In this document: positions 17,543 to 26,371 of the stretch, one piece after another
Position numbering within the stretch: the first letter of the stretch is position 1
Layout: the number at the start of each line of letters is the position of its first letter
Assembly: GCF_900106975.1 (NCBI RefSeq)
Contig: NZ_FNNU01000001.1
Span: 308,260 to 372,259, forward strand
Length of the DNA: 64,000 bases
From: Pseudomonas kuykendallii
GTDB lineage: Bacteria > Pseudomonadota > Gammaproteobacteria > Pseudomonadales > Pseudomonadaceae
Direction of reading: 5' to 3'
The notes under the pieces: model-generated
What the model was told of the DNA's origin: nothing
The model's database searches: none
What the model saw: the letters and a program-made list of their open reading frames with translations, nothing else
Position numbers and translations under genes: made by a program

Positions 17543-19717
17543 ATGCCCCGATCTTCCCTCAGCCACACCCTGCGCCGCCTCTGGGGCCGCGACAAGTTCG
17601 CCTTCAGCCTGAGGGTGCTGATCGCGCTGACCGGCGCCATGGCGCTGTGCTGGTACGAGGAACGCCTGGAACTGGTGATCCCGCTGTTCCTCGGGGTGAT
17701 CGCCAGCGCCCTGGCGGAAACCGACGACAACTGGTTCGGCCGCCTCAAGGCACTGGCGGTGACGCTGGTCTGCTTCGCCATCGCCGCCAGTTCGGTGGAA
17801 CTGCTGTTCCCCTACCCCTGGCTGTTCGTCTCCGGGCTGGCGCTGTCGACCTTCGGCATGACCCTGCTCGGCGCGCTGAGCGCACGCTACGCGACCATCG
17901 CCCAGGCCACGCTGATCCTGTCCATCTACACCATGATCGGCGTCGACCAGCGCGGCGGCAACGCCGGCAGTTTCTGGCACGAACCGCTGCTGCTGATCGC
18001 CGGCGCCACCTGGTACGGCCTGCTCTCGGTGACGTGGAACGCGGTGTTCTCCAACCAGCCGGTGCAGATCGGCCTGGCCGTGCTGTTCCGCGAGCTCGGC
18101 CTCTACCTCAAGCTGAAGGCCGCGCTGCTGGAGCCGCTGCGCCAGCTCGACCTGGAGGAGCGGCGCCTGGAACTGGCCAAGCAGAACGGCAAGGTGGTGA
18201 CCGCGCTGAACCAGGCCAAGGAAATCCTCCTGCACCGCCTCGGCGGCCGGCCGGGACCGAAGGTGAAGCGCTACCTGCGTCTTTATTTCACCGCCCAGGA
18301 CATCCACGAGCGCGCCAGTTCCTCGCACTACCCGTACAACGCGCTGACCGAGGCGTTCTTCCACAGCGACGTGCTGTTCCGCTGCCAGCGCCTGCTGCAC
18401 CAGCAAGGCTCGGCGTGCCAGACGCTGGGCCGCGCGATCCAGCTGCGCCAGCCGTTCGAGCACGGTGAAAGCCAGCAGGCGCTGAGCGACCTGCAGGCCT
18501 CGCTGGACTACCTGCGCGCACAGAACAACCCGACCTGGCGCAGCCTGCTGCGCTCGCTCGGCGCGCTGGCGGCCAACCTCGGCACGCTGGAGAAGAAGCT
18601 GGCCGACGCGAGCAACCCGGATGCGCCGCTGGACGAGCAGGACAGCACGCTGTTCGACCGTTCGCCGCGCTCCTTCAAGGACGCCGCCGAACGCCTCCGC
18701 CAGCAGTTCACCCCGACCTCGCTGGTGTTCCGCCACGCGCTGCGCATGGCCATCGCGCTGGTCGCCGGCTACGCCATGCTGCACTGGATCCACCCCAGCC
18801 AGGGCTACTGGATCCTGCTCACCACGGTGTTCGTCTGCCAGCCGAACTACGGCGCCACCCGCGTGCGCCTGGTGCAGCGGATTCTCGGCACCATCGCCGG
18901 CCTGGTCGGCGGCTGGGCACTGATCACGCTGTTCCCCAACGCCCTGATCCAGTCGTTCCTGGCGGTGATCGCCGGAGTGCTGTTCGCCGCCACGCGCAGT
19001 TCGCGCTACACCCTGGCGACCGCGGCGATGACCCTGCTGGTGCTGCTCTGCTTCAACCAGATCGGCGATGGCTACGGGCTGATCTGGCCGCGCCTGTTCG
19101 ACACCCTGGTCGGCAGCCTGATCGCCGGCGCGGCGGTGTTCCTGATCCTGCCGGACTGGCAGGGCCGGCGCCTGAACCGGATGATAGGCACCGCGCTGAG
19201 CAGCAACGCACGTTACCTGCGCCAGTTGATGCAGCAGTACCGCAGCGGCAAGCGCGACGACCTCGACTACCGCATCGCCCGGCGCAACGCGCACAACGCC
19301 GACGCCGCGCTGTCGAGCACGCTGTCGAACATGCTCATGGAGCCCGGCCATTTCCGTAAGGACGCCGAGCTGGGCTTCCGCTTCCTGCTGCTCAGCCACA
19401 CCCTGCTCAGTTACCTCTCGGCCCTCGGCGCGCACCGCGGCAGCCTGCCTCAGGAGCTCTACGACGAGCTGATCGACAGCGCTTCGGTACGCATCGCCGA
19501 CAGCCTCGACCAGTTGGCCTCCGCCCTGACCGAGCAGCGCAGCGTCGCCGTGCACGACGAAGAAGAAGAAGCGCTGGCCGCCCAGCTCGAACAGTCCCCC
19601 GACGAACAGCACGACGTGCAGCGCCTGGTGAAAACCCAGCTGGCGCTGATCTGCCGCCAACTGGCCCCCCTGCGCACGCTCTCGGCGCACCTGCTGAAGC
19701 CCGCCAAAGCCAATTGA
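17543..19717 (+). CDS. YccS-like FUSC-family inner-membrane protein
   Basis: This 724-residue protein has two clusters of membrane segments, one near the N-terminus (FSLRVLIALTGAMALCWYEERLELVIPLFLGVIAS) and one in the second half (ALRMAIALVAGYAMLHWIHPSQGYWILLTTVFVCQPNYGATR), separated by a long soluble helical region. This layout matches YccS/YhfK-type FUSC proteins. They resemble aromatic-acid efflux components but their substrate is mostly unknown. ATG 17543 is favoured over the ATG ten codons upstream because GGAGACCGAACC precedes it. It appears to be a single-gene unit, ending at the terminator at 19783. Confidence 0.85.
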   Translation: MPRSSLSHTLRRLWGRDKFAFSLRVLIALTGAMALCWYEERLELVIPLFLGVIASALAETDDNWFGRLKALAVTLVCFAIAASSVELLFPYPWLFVSGLALSTFGMTLLGALSARYATIAQATLILSIYTMIGVDQRGGNAGSFWHEPLLLIAGATWYGLLSVTWNAVFSNQPVQIGLAVLFRELGLYLKLKAALLEPLRQLDLEERRLELAKQNGKVVTALNQAKEILLHRLGGRPGPKVKRYLRLYFTAQDIHERASSSHYPYNALTEAFFHSDVLFRCQRLLHQQGSACQTLGRAIQLRQPFEHGESQQALSDLQASLDYLRAQNNPTWRSLLRSLGALAANLGTLEKKLADASNPDAPLDEQDSTLFDRSPRSFKDAAERLRQQFTPTSLVFRHALRMAIALVAGYAMLHWIHPSQGYWILLTTVFVCQPNYGATRVRLVQRILGTIAGLVGGWALITLFPNALIQSFLAVIAGVLFAATRSSRYTLATAAMTLLVLLCFNQIGDGYGLIWPRLFDTLVGSLIAGAAVFLILPDWQGRRLNRMIGTALSSNARYLRQLMQQYRSGKRDDLDYRIARRNAHNADAALSSTLSNMLMEPGHFRKDAELGFRFLLLSHTLLSYLSALGAHRGSLPQELYDELIDSASVRIADSLDQLASALTEQRSVAVHDEEEEALAAQLEQSPDEQHDVQRLVKTQLALICRQLAPLRTLSAHLLKPAKAN

Positions 19718-19782
19718 GGGTGGTTCTCAGCCGCTGCGCGGCGAGAGAATTCCTCGACACTGCATGCTATTGTCCTCCACCG

Positions 19783-19809
19783 AAACCGGGTCTTGAGCCC
19801 GGTTTTTTA
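19783..19809 (+). terminator. Rho-independent terminator after the yccS-like gene
   Basis: AAACCGGG and CCCGGTTT pair around TCTTGAG, followed by TTTTAA. It separates the FUSC gene from the stressosome operon that starts 50 bp downstream. Confidence 0.85.
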
Positions 19810-19858
19810 ATGGAAGAAGCGCACGCGCCTGCCGCGGCCCCAGACCTGCGAGGACCCC

Positions 19859-20698
19859 ATGTCAGTACCAGTGATTGCCGAACTGCTGAAAAAACACGAA
19901 AGCGAGCTCCTTCAGGAGTGGATCGCAAGCCAGCGCGCCGCCGGCATCCGAACGGACCTTATCGATGAAGGCACCGTGCTGAACAATTCCCGCGAGTTGC
20001 TCAAGCTGCTCAGCATCGCCGCGCTAGGCGGCATCGACGACCTCGGCAGCGCCGAGTGGAAGCCGGTGCGCAACATGATCGAAGCGCTCTCGCGCACGCA
20101 GAGCCGACAAGGCTTCAGCCCCAGCGAAACCGCCACCTTCGTCTTCTCGCTGAAGGAGCCGCTGTTCGCCAAGATCCAGGCGAACTGCGCCGATCCGGCG
20201 AGCGAAATGCTCAAGGCCAGCCAACTGCTCGACAAGCTCGGGCTGTACAGCATGGAAAGCTACATGACTGGCCGCGAATCGGTGATCCGCGAACAGCAGG
20301 AGAGCATGCTCGAGCTGTCCACCCCCGTGGTCGAACTGTGGAAGGGCGTGCTGGCGATCCCGCTGATCGGCTCGCTGGACAGCAACCGCACGCAGATCGT
20401 CATGGAAGCGCTGCTGGAAAAGATCGTCCAGACCGAATCCGAAATCGCCATCATCGACATCACCGGCGTGCCGACCGTCGACACCATGGTCGCCCAGCAC
20501 CTGCTCAAGACCGTCACCGCGGCCAAGCTGATGGGCGCCCGCTGCATCATCAGCGGTATCCGTCCGCAGATCGCCGCGACCATCGTCCACCTGGGCGTGG
20601 AGCTGGGCGACGTGATCACCAAGTCGTCCCTGGCGGATGCGTTCTCCGTCGCGCTGAAAGAGCTCGATATACGTCTGGTCAAAGGCTCGCTGAGGTAA
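19859..20698 (+). CDS. rsbR: Stressosome scaffold/sensor protein RsbR (RsbRD type)
   Basis: The 279-residue protein has a helical N-terminal sensory domain of the RsbRD type (residues ~5-140) and a C-terminal STAS domain (~155-275). Thr209 (GVPTVDTMVA) and Thr241 (GIRPQIAATIV) correspond to the two threonines phosphorylated by RsbT in Bacillus subtilis RsbRA. RsbR and RsbS assemble into the stressosome, a large cytoplasmic signalling complex. A GCGAGGACCCC ribosome site precedes the ATG. It opens a tightly packed operon that runs through to at least 25326. Confidence 0.92.
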   Translation: MSVPVIAELLKKHESELLQEWIASQRAAGIRTDLIDEGTVLNNSRELLKLLSIAALGGIDDLGSAEWKPVRNMIEALSRTQSRQGFSPSETATFVFSLKEPLFAKIQANCADPASEMLKASQLLDKLGLYSMESYMTGRESVIREQQESMLELSTPVVELWKGVLAIPLIGSLDSNRTQIVMEALLEKIVQTESEIAIIDITGVPTVDTMVAQHLLKTVTAAKLMGARCIISGIRPQIAATIVHLGVELGDVITKSSLADAFSVALKELDIRLVKGSLR

Positions 20699-20703
20699 AC
20701 GCC

Positions 20704-21126
20704 ATGGTGGACAAGATCCCGATTCTGAAAATGGGAAAATTCCTGCTCCTGTCGATCCAGGTCGACATGCACGACCAACTGGCGATGGACCTCCAGGAAG
20801 ATCTCACGCACCAGATCGTCCTGCACCGCTCCAAGGGCGTGCTGATCGACATTTCCTCGCTGGACATCGTCGACTCGTTCATCGGCCGCATGCTGTCGCA
20901 CATTGCCCATGTCTCGCGCATCCTCGACGCGAAGATCATCGTCGTCGGCATGCAGCCGGCGGTGGCGATCACCCTGGTCGAGCTGGGCCTGTCACTGGAC
21001 GGCATCGCCACGGCGCTGAACGTCGAGAAGGGCATGCGTCGCCTGGAACAAATGGTCGAAGACGACCTCAGCCTGGAGCTAGAAAGTGGGGAAGACCGAG
21101 ATTTTTCCGCTGAAGCAGGAGACTGA
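20704..21126 (+). CDS. rsbS: Stressosome STAS protein RsbS
   Basis: This single-STAS protein of 140 residues starts MVDKIPILKMGKFLLLSIQ, close to RsbS N-termini. Ser58 in LDIVDSFIGRML corresponds to the RsbT-phosphorylated serine of RsbS. The last ~15 residues extend beyond the usual RsbS length and overlap the start of rsbT by 41 bp. The start at 20704 follows GAGGTAAACGCC. RsbS holds RsbT in the unstimulated stressosome. Confidence 0.93.
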   Translation: MVDKIPILKMGKFLLLSIQVDMHDQLAMDLQEDLTHQIVLHRSKGVLIDISSLDIVDSFIGRMLSHIAHVSRILDAKIIVVGMQPAVAITLVELGLSLDGIATALNVEKGMRRLEQMVEDDLSLELESGEDRDFSAEAGD

Positions 21127-21484
21127 CATCGTCATCGTCCGACAGCGCGTGCGCAAAGCGGCGGAAGCCGTGCGGCTAGGTCTGGTTTCGCAGACCAAGA
21201 TCGTCACCGCGGCCAGCGAAATCGCGCGTAACGCGCTGATCTACGGCGGCGGCGGCGAGTGCGTGATCGAAGAGACGACCAAGGACGGCCGCGGCGCCGT
21301 TCGCCTGGTGATTTCCGACCAGGGCGAAGGCATCGCGAACCTCGACCGGGCCATGGTCGATGGCTACACCTCGGGCAGCGGCATGGGCCTGGGGCTCGGC
21401 GGGGCCAAGCGCCTAGTCGACCAGTTCGCCATCGAAAGCCAACCCGGGCAAGGCACCCGCATCGAATTATGGAAGTGGCGTTGA
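21086..21484 (+). CDS. rsbT: Stressosome serine/threonine kinase RsbT
   Basis: The 132-residue GHKL-type kinase has the N box (AASEIARNALIYGGGG), G1 box (ISDQGEGI) and G2 box (SGMGLGLGGAKRLVDQF). In Bacillus, RsbT phosphorylates RsbR and RsbS on stress, is released, and activates a downstream phosphatase. The GTG start follows GGAGCTAGAAA. It overlaps rsbS by 41 bp and the next gene by 16 bp, consistent with coupled translation. No RsbU-type target with the usual N-terminal domain is encoded here. Confidence 0.93.
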   Translation: MGKTEIFPLKQETDIVIVRQRVRKAAEAVRLGLVSQTKIVTAASEIARNALIYGGGGECVIEETTKDGRGAVRLVISDQGEGIANLDRAMVDGYTSGSGMGLGLGGAKRLVDQFAIESQPGQGTRIELWKWR

Positions 21485-22458
21485 ACACCGACTGCTGTAC
21501 CCGCTCGTTCGTGGTCAATGAGGTCGCCCATGTCGACGCGGTGCGCCGCGCGACCATCAGGCAGGCCGAGGCGCAGGGGTTCGACGAGGACGCCCTGGGC
21601 CGGCTGACCATCGTCATTCAGGAAATGGCCCGCAACCTGGTCAACCACGCCGGCGAAGGCGAGATCCTGCTCAACGGCGACGGCGGCACGCTGGACGTGC
21701 TGGCCGTGGACCGCGGGCCGGGCATGGTCAACGTCGCCCAATGCATGGCCGACAGCTACTCCAGCAAGGGCACCATGGGCGCCGGCCTGGGTGCGATCAA
21801 GCGCCTCTCGGACAGCTTCGACATCTATTCGCAGCCGGGCCAGGGCACCCTGGTGCTGGCGCGCTTCCAGCTCGAAAAGTCGCCGCCCTCGGCGCTGATC
21901 AGCGGCGCGCTGTGCCTGCCGCATCCCAAGGAAGAGCTCTGCGGCGACGCCTGGGCGATTCGGGACAACCGGGTGATGCTCTGCGACGGCCTCGGTCATG
22001 GTCCGCAAGCCAACGAAGCCAGCCAGCGGGCACGCCGGCTGTTCCTCGAGCACGACCCGAAGATCGGCCTGGTCGAACTCATGGAGCGCACCCACCATGC
22101 GCTGCAGAGCACCCGTGGCGGCGCCCTGGCGTTCGCCGAGGTGGACGTCGAACAGGGCCAGGTGACCTTCTGCGGCGTGGGCAACATCGCCGGCGCGCTC
22201 TACGCGGAACAGTCCCGCGGCATGGTTTCTTCGAACGGAACGGTGGGCTACAAGGTCGGAAGGGTACAGACCTTCTCTTACCCCTGGGACGAGCACACCC
22301 TGTTGATCATGTCTTCCGATGGCATCACCACCAAATCCAGCCTGAATCCCTACCCCGGCATTCGCGCCCGCCACCCGGCCCTCATCGCCGGCGCCATCAT
22401 GCGCGACTTCCGCCGGCTGAACGACGACGCCACGGTGGTGGTGCTTCGTCATGCGTGA
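21469..22458 (+). CDS. RsbT-like ATPase fused to a PP2C/RsbX-type phosphatase
   Basis: This 329-residue protein has an RsbT-like ATPase domain (~10-140; IQEMARNLVNHAGEGE, VDRGPGM, GTMGAGLGAIKRLSDSF). A PP2C phosphatase follows (~150-329) with the metal-binding aspartates CGDAW, LCDGLGHG, SSDGI and DDAT. RsbX in Bacillus is the phosphatase alone and resets the stressosome by dephosphorylating RsbR and RsbS. A kinase-like and a phosphatase domain in one chain suggests a switchable modifier. The start is uncertain: ATG 21469 is listed, but TTG 21481 has a better ribosome site (GGAAGTGGCG) and overlaps the rsbT stop. Confidence 0.85.
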   Translation: MEVALNTDCCTRSFVVNEVAHVDAVRRATIRQAEAQGFDEDALGRLTIVIQEMARNLVNHAGEGEILLNGDGGTLDVLAVDRGPGMVNVAQCMADSYSSKGTMGAGLGAIKRLSDSFDIYSQPGQGTLVLARFQLEKSPPSALISGALCLPHPKEELCGDAWAIRDNRVMLCDGLGHGPQANEASQRARRLFLEHDPKIGLVELMERTHHALQSTRGGALAFAEVDVEQGQVTFCGVGNIAGALYAEQSRGMVSSNGTVGYKVGRVQTFSYPWDEHTLLIMSSDGITTKSSLNPYPGIRARHPALIAGAIMRDFRRLNDDATVVVLRHA

Positions 22459-24205
22459 CGCGCTGCCGATCTCCAGCGTACCCATCCTTTCCGAAATCGA
22501 CGTGGTGCTCTGTCGTCAGCGCGCCAAGCAGATCGCCGGCTGGGTGGGCATGTCGCAGCTGGAGCAGATTCGCCTGGCCACCGGCGTGTCCGAGCTGGCG
22601 CGCAACATCTTCCAGTACGCCAGCCAGGGGAGATTCAATTTCTACCTGCAGCGCGACGCCCGCGGTCAACTCAACGGCATCGCCTTCGACGCGATAGACC
22701 AGGGCAAGGGCATCGCCCAGCTGCAGGAGATCCTCGACGGCAGCTACGTTTCCACCACCGGCATGGGCGTCGGCCTGGTCGGCGCCAAGCGGCTGATGGA
22801 CGATTTCCAGATCGAGTCCTCGGACAAAGGCACGCGGATACGCGCGATCAAGTACATGGGCCAACCCCGGCCGTTCCCGGACGAGGCGCAGATCGTCGCG
22901 TTCCGCCAGCAGCTCAACGCCGACGGCGAGCTCGATCCGTACAAGGAACTGCAACTGCAGAGCGAGGACCTGCTGCTCACCAACAACGAGCTTCGCATCC
23001 GCCAGCAGGAGCTGGAGGACACCGCCCAGGAGCTGGAAAACACCAACAAGGGCGTGGTGGCGCTGTATTCCGAGCTGGAGAAGACCGCTCAGGAATTGAA
23101 GGAGGCCGGCGAATCGAAGAGCCGCTTCTTCTCCAACATGACCCACGAATTCCGCACGCCGATCAACATCATCGAGAACATCTCCAAGCTGCTGGCCAGC
23201 GGCGTCGACGGCCAGTTGAACGCCGAGCAGCTCAAGCAGGTGAAGTTCATCAGCGATGCCGCCGCCGAGCTGGCCAACCTGATCACCGAGCTGCTCGACC
23301 TCGCCGAGGTGCAGTCCGGACGCATCGAGATCGCGCCGACGCGTTTCAGCCTGTTCGCCTTCATGGAGGAGATCGAGACCCTGACGACCTCGCTGGCGAT
23401 CCGCTATCCCGGCGTCACTCCGCTGATCCAGCTGCCGACCAGCGACGTGTGCCTGAACACCGACCACGGCCGGCTGTTCCAGATCCTGCGCAACCTGATT
23501 TCCAACGCGTTCAAGTACACCCCGGCCGGCAACGTGAAGATCAAGGTGTTCCAGCCGGACGACGCGCACCTGGAGTTCCTCGTCGAGGACACCGGCATCG
23601 GTATCTCCGCGGAGAACCAGGCACGGGTGTTCGAGGAGTTCTGCCGGATCAAGTCGCCGAACCTGAAGAACATCGAGGGCACCGGCCTGGGCCTGCCACT
23701 GGCGCAGAAGCTGGCGACCCTGCTCAACGGGCGCATCAGCCTGTCCAGCCGCGAAGGCCAGGGCAGCCGCTTCTACGTGCAGATTCCGCTGGAACTGGGC
23801 AGCGAGCAAAGCGACGAGCGGGAGCTCGACCTCAGCGGGACGACTATCCTGATCATCGATGACAGCGACGCCGACCGCTACCTGATCCGCCGCACCCTGG
23901 AACCCTACGATCCGGTGCTGATCGAGGCGGACAGCGCCCGCGCCAGCATCGACAAGCTCAACGCGGTACGCCCGGACATCATCTTCCTCGACCTCGAGCT
24001 TCCGGACATCAGCGGCGAGGACCTGCTCGCCAGCATGGACTGGAGCATGCACCAGCGGGTGGTGATCAACACCGCGAAACCGCTCGGAGACGAGGAACGC
24101 GCCCGCCTGGAGCCCCACTGCCATGCGCTGTTGCTGAAGACCCAGGCGGATTATTCCGAGCGCCTGCTGCAATGCGTCAGAGCCCTCGCGTGGAGGCAGG
24201 AATGA
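22451..24205 (+). CDS. Hybrid histidine kinase with an RsbT-like N-terminal domain
   Basis: This 584-residue soluble protein has an RsbT-like ATPase domain (~10-135; SELARNIFQY, DQGKGI, GMGVGLVGAKRLMDDF) and a coiled coil (~165-222, repeated QELE). A HisKA domain follows (NMTHEFRTP, His232), then HATPase (GTGLGLPLAQKL) and a C-terminal receiver (IIFLDLELPDISG, Asp514). No membrane segment is seen, so it senses from the cytoplasm. The N-terminal domain is clearly related to the two preceding gene products. It probably links the stressosome to phosphotransfer signalling. It overlaps the previous gene by 8 bp and the next by 4 bp. Confidence 0.88.
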   Translation: MRDALPISSVPILSEIDVVLCRQRAKQIAGWVGMSQLEQIRLATGVSELARNIFQYASQGRFNFYLQRDARGQLNGIAFDAIDQGKGIAQLQEILDGSYVSTTGMGVGLVGAKRLMDDFQIESSDKGTRIRAIKYMGQPRPFPDEAQIVAFRQQLNADGELDPYKELQLQSEDLLLTNNELRIRQQELEDTAQELENTNKGVVALYSELEKTAQELKEAGESKSRFFSNMTHEFRTPINIIENISKLLASGVDGQLNAEQLKQVKFISDAAAELANLITELLDLAEVQSGRIEIAPTRFSLFAFMEEIETLTTSLAIRYPGVTPLIQLPTSDVCLNTDHGRLFQILRNLISNAFKYTPAGNVKIKVFQPDDAHLEFLVEDTGIGISAENQARVFEEFCRIKSPNLKNIEGTGLGLPLAQKLATLLNGRISLSSREGQGSRFYVQIPLELGSEQSDERELDLSGTTILIIDDSDADRYLIRRTLEPYDPVLIEADSARASIDKLNAVRPDIIFLDLELPDISGEDLLASMDWSMHQRVVINTAKPLGDEERARLEPHCHALLLKTQADYSERLLQCVRALAWRQE

Positions 24206-25326
24206 AGACCCGCAAGCGCATCCTTGTCATCGACGACACCGACGCCAACCGCTACGTGCTGAAGAAGATCCTCGCCACCCAGCCGTCCTACGAGATCATC
24301 GAGGCCGGCAGTGGCGAAGAGGGCCTGGCGCTGATGGACGCCGACATCGACCTGATGATCATCGACATCAACCTGCCGGACATGACCGGGTTCGATCTCA
24401 TCCAGGCCGCCGAGAAGAAGCTCGGCCGCGGCAAGCTGCCGTCGATCATCAACATCTCCGCAACCTTCGTCACCGGCAAGGACAAGGCCACCGGGCTCAA
24501 CAGTGGCGCGCAGGCGTACCTGACGCACCCGATCAACCCGGACGAAGTGGTCGCGACCATTTCTTCGCTGCTCAAGACCAACCACCGCATCGAACGCGTC
24601 GAACAGCAGCGCAACGTGGCGATCGCCCTCAGCCAGAACCTGCAGACCGAGAAGATCATGCTCGAGCGCTTCATGCGCTCGCTCAGCCACGACCTGCGCT
24701 CGCCGCTCACCGCCGCCTCGATGGTGGTCGGATTGATGCAGAAGAGCCCGGCGCGACGCAGCGGCGAGATGCTGGATATTCTCGAGAAGAACCTGCAGCG
24801 CATGAGCCAGATGATCACCAACGTGCTCGACATCTCCCACGTCAGCCTCGGTGGTGGCCTGCAGCTCAACGGCGAGCACTTCGCCGTCGGCGCACTGCTC
24901 GAAGGCGCGGTCCAGGACCTGCGCATCCAGATCGGCAACGAGCTGCGCGTCGACCTGGAAACCCCCGAGGAGCAGGTGTTCTGGGACCGCCACGCGTTCC
25001 TGCGGATCATCGACAACCTGGTGATCAACGCCGCCAAGCACGGCAGCAAGACCGCGCCAATCTTCATCGAACAGCGCTACCTCGAGGGCGAAGTGCTGAT
25101 CCGCGTGCGCAATGGCGGCAGCATTCCCAGCGACGTGCTGGCGAACCTGGCGACGCCCTACTTCATCTCCACCAAGAGCGACGTGCAGGGCTGGGGGCTT
25201 GGCCTGCCGACGGTGAAGGCGCTGTGCGAAAGCTTCGGCGGGCGCGTCGAGTTCAGCAGCGAGGGCGAGGAAGTGATCGTCGACGTGTTCCTCCCGGTCA
25301 GCCTGCCGCGCGCGCGAACCGTCTGA
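24202..25326 (+). CDS. Receiver-first histidine kinase
   Basis: The 374-residue protein starts with a receiver (DD at 11-12, Asp55 in IIDINLPDMTG). A HisKA domain (RSLSHDLRSP, His163) and an HATPase domain (VINAAKHGS, GWGLGLPTVKAL) follow. The lysine normally found in the receiver KP motif is replaced by histidine (YLTHPINPDE, His109), so receiver chemistry may be altered. It has no membrane segment and no DNA-binding output. Its ATG overlaps the stop of the previous kinase (ATGA), so the two are a coupled relay. The final output target is not encoded nearby. Confidence 0.88.
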   Translation: MKTRKRILVIDDTDANRYVLKKILATQPSYEIIEAGSGEEGLALMDADIDLMIIDINLPDMTGFDLIQAAEKKLGRGKLPSIINISATFVTGKDKATGLNSGAQAYLTHPINPDEVVATISSLLKTNHRIERVEQQRNVAIALSQNLQTEKIMLERFMRSLSHDLRSPLTAASMVVGLMQKSPARRSGEMLDILEKNLQRMSQMITNVLDISHVSLGGGLQLNGEHFAVGALLEGAVQDLRIQIGNELRVDLETPEEQVFWDRHAFLRIIDNLVINAAKHGSKTAPIFIEQRYLEGEVLIRVRNGGSIPSDVLANLATPYFISTKSDVQGWGLGLPTVKALCESFGGRVEFSSEGEEVIVDVFLPVSLPRARTV

Positions 25327-25331
25327 AGCAG

Positions 25332-25814
25332 ATGGACAAGGCCCGTCTGCGCGAGCGCCTGCTGGAGCGCCTGGAAAGCGACCTCGAGCTGGCGCGCCGC
25401 GCCGCGCAAACCGCCTACGAGGCGGCGACCCACGAAGAGAACATCGCCGAAAACAAGTACGACACCCTCGGTCTGGAGGCGTCGTACCTGGCCGCGGGCC
25501 AGTCGCGCCGCGTCGAGGAAATCCACCAGGCCCTCGCCGCCTGGCGCCAGTTGCCGCTGCAACCCTACGCCGCGCCGCGCGGCATCACCCTCGGCACGCT
25601 GGTGCAACTGGCCGACGACAACGGCGACGAGCAGTGGCTGCTGCTCGGCCCCGACGGCGCCGGCCTCAAGCTCAGCGACGAGCAGCGCGACGTGCTGGTG
25701 ATCACCGCCCGCTCGCCGCTCGGTGCCGCCCTGCTCGGCCAGCACGCAGGCGATGAATTCGAGCGCGAGATCGCCGGGCGCAAGCGCCGCTTCGAGATTC
25801 TCGCGGCCTTCTGA
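25332..25814 (+). CDS. GreA/GreB-like transcription factor family protein
   Basis: This 160-residue protein has an N-terminal coiled coil (RLRERLLERLESDLELARRAAQTAYEAA), a tip with HEENIAENKYDTLGLEASYLA, and a C-terminal Gre-like globular part (SPLGAALLGQHAGDEFE). The GreA/B C-terminal hallmark SPLGxALLG is clear. Such short Gre-like proteins may bind the RNA polymerase secondary channel, but their activity is not well established. It begins 5 bp after the kinase stop codon and may belong to the stressosome operon. Confidence 0.8.
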   Translation: MDKARLRERLLERLESDLELARRAAQTAYEAATHEENIAENKYDTLGLEASYLAAGQSRRVEEIHQALAAWRQLPLQPYAAPRGITLGTLVQLADDNGDEQWLLLGPDGAGLKLSDEQRDVLVITARSPLGAALLGQHAGDEFEREIAGRKRRFEILAAF

Positions 25815-25870
25815 GCCTCGTTACCCGCGAGAACCCCAGGACGAAGGCACCGCCACGCGGATGCGCCGGC

Positions 25871-26371
25871 TCAGGATTTCGCCTGCAGGTCGCGCCAGGT
25901 CAGGTGGATGCGCAGGTCGAACTCCAGCTGGTGATAACCGGGCAGCATGTGCTCGCAGAGCTGGTAGAACGCCTTGTTGTGGTCGAACTCGCGCAGGTGC
26001 GCCAGCTCGTGAACCACGATCATGTTGAGGAACTGCGGCGCCGTATCGCGGAACAGCGCGGCGATGCGGATTTCCTTCTTCGCCCTGAGCTTGCTGCCCT
26101 GCACGCGCGACACGGCCGTGTGCAGGCCGAGGGCCTTCTGCAACACGTCGAGCCTGGCGTCGTAGAGCACCTTGTCCAACCCCGGCGCGTTGCGCAGGAA
26201 CTCCTGCTTGAGCGCCATGGTGTAGGCGTACAGCGCCTTGTCGCTCTGCACCGCATGGCGCTCGGGATAGCGCTGGCGCAGGTACTCCTCGAGGCGTTCC
26301 TGGACGATCAGCGTGCGCACCTTTTCCTGCAGCGCGGGCGGATAGGCAGCGAGGTATTTCAGCGGCGTCAT
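25871..26371 (-). CDS. YgjP-like zinc metalloprotein (M48/SprT-like)
   Basis: The 166-residue protein contains the zinc motif HELAH followed by LREFDHNKAFYQLCEHMLPGYHQLEFDLR, a close match to the YgjP (DUF45) family. E. coli YgjP has been reported to have a nucleotide pyrophosphatase activity; peptidase activity is assumed for others. ATG 26371 is taken over the TTG six codons upstream because neither has a clear ribosome site and the conserved text starts after it. It is convergent with the Gre-like gene. Confidence 0.82.
   Translation of the reverse strand: MTPLKYLAAYPPALQEKVRTLIVQERLEEYLRQRYPERHAVQSDKALYAYTMALKQEFLRNAPGLDKVLYDARLDVLQKALGLHTAVSRVQGSKLRAKKEIRIAALFRDTAPQFLNMIVVHELAHLREFDHNKAFYQLCEHMLPGYHQLEFDLRIHLTWRDLQAKS

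Noticed and set aside
17273-19690. An 805-codon open frame antisense to the yccS-like gene
   Set aside because: It has the same bias-driven composition, spans two real genes and has no recognisable domain.
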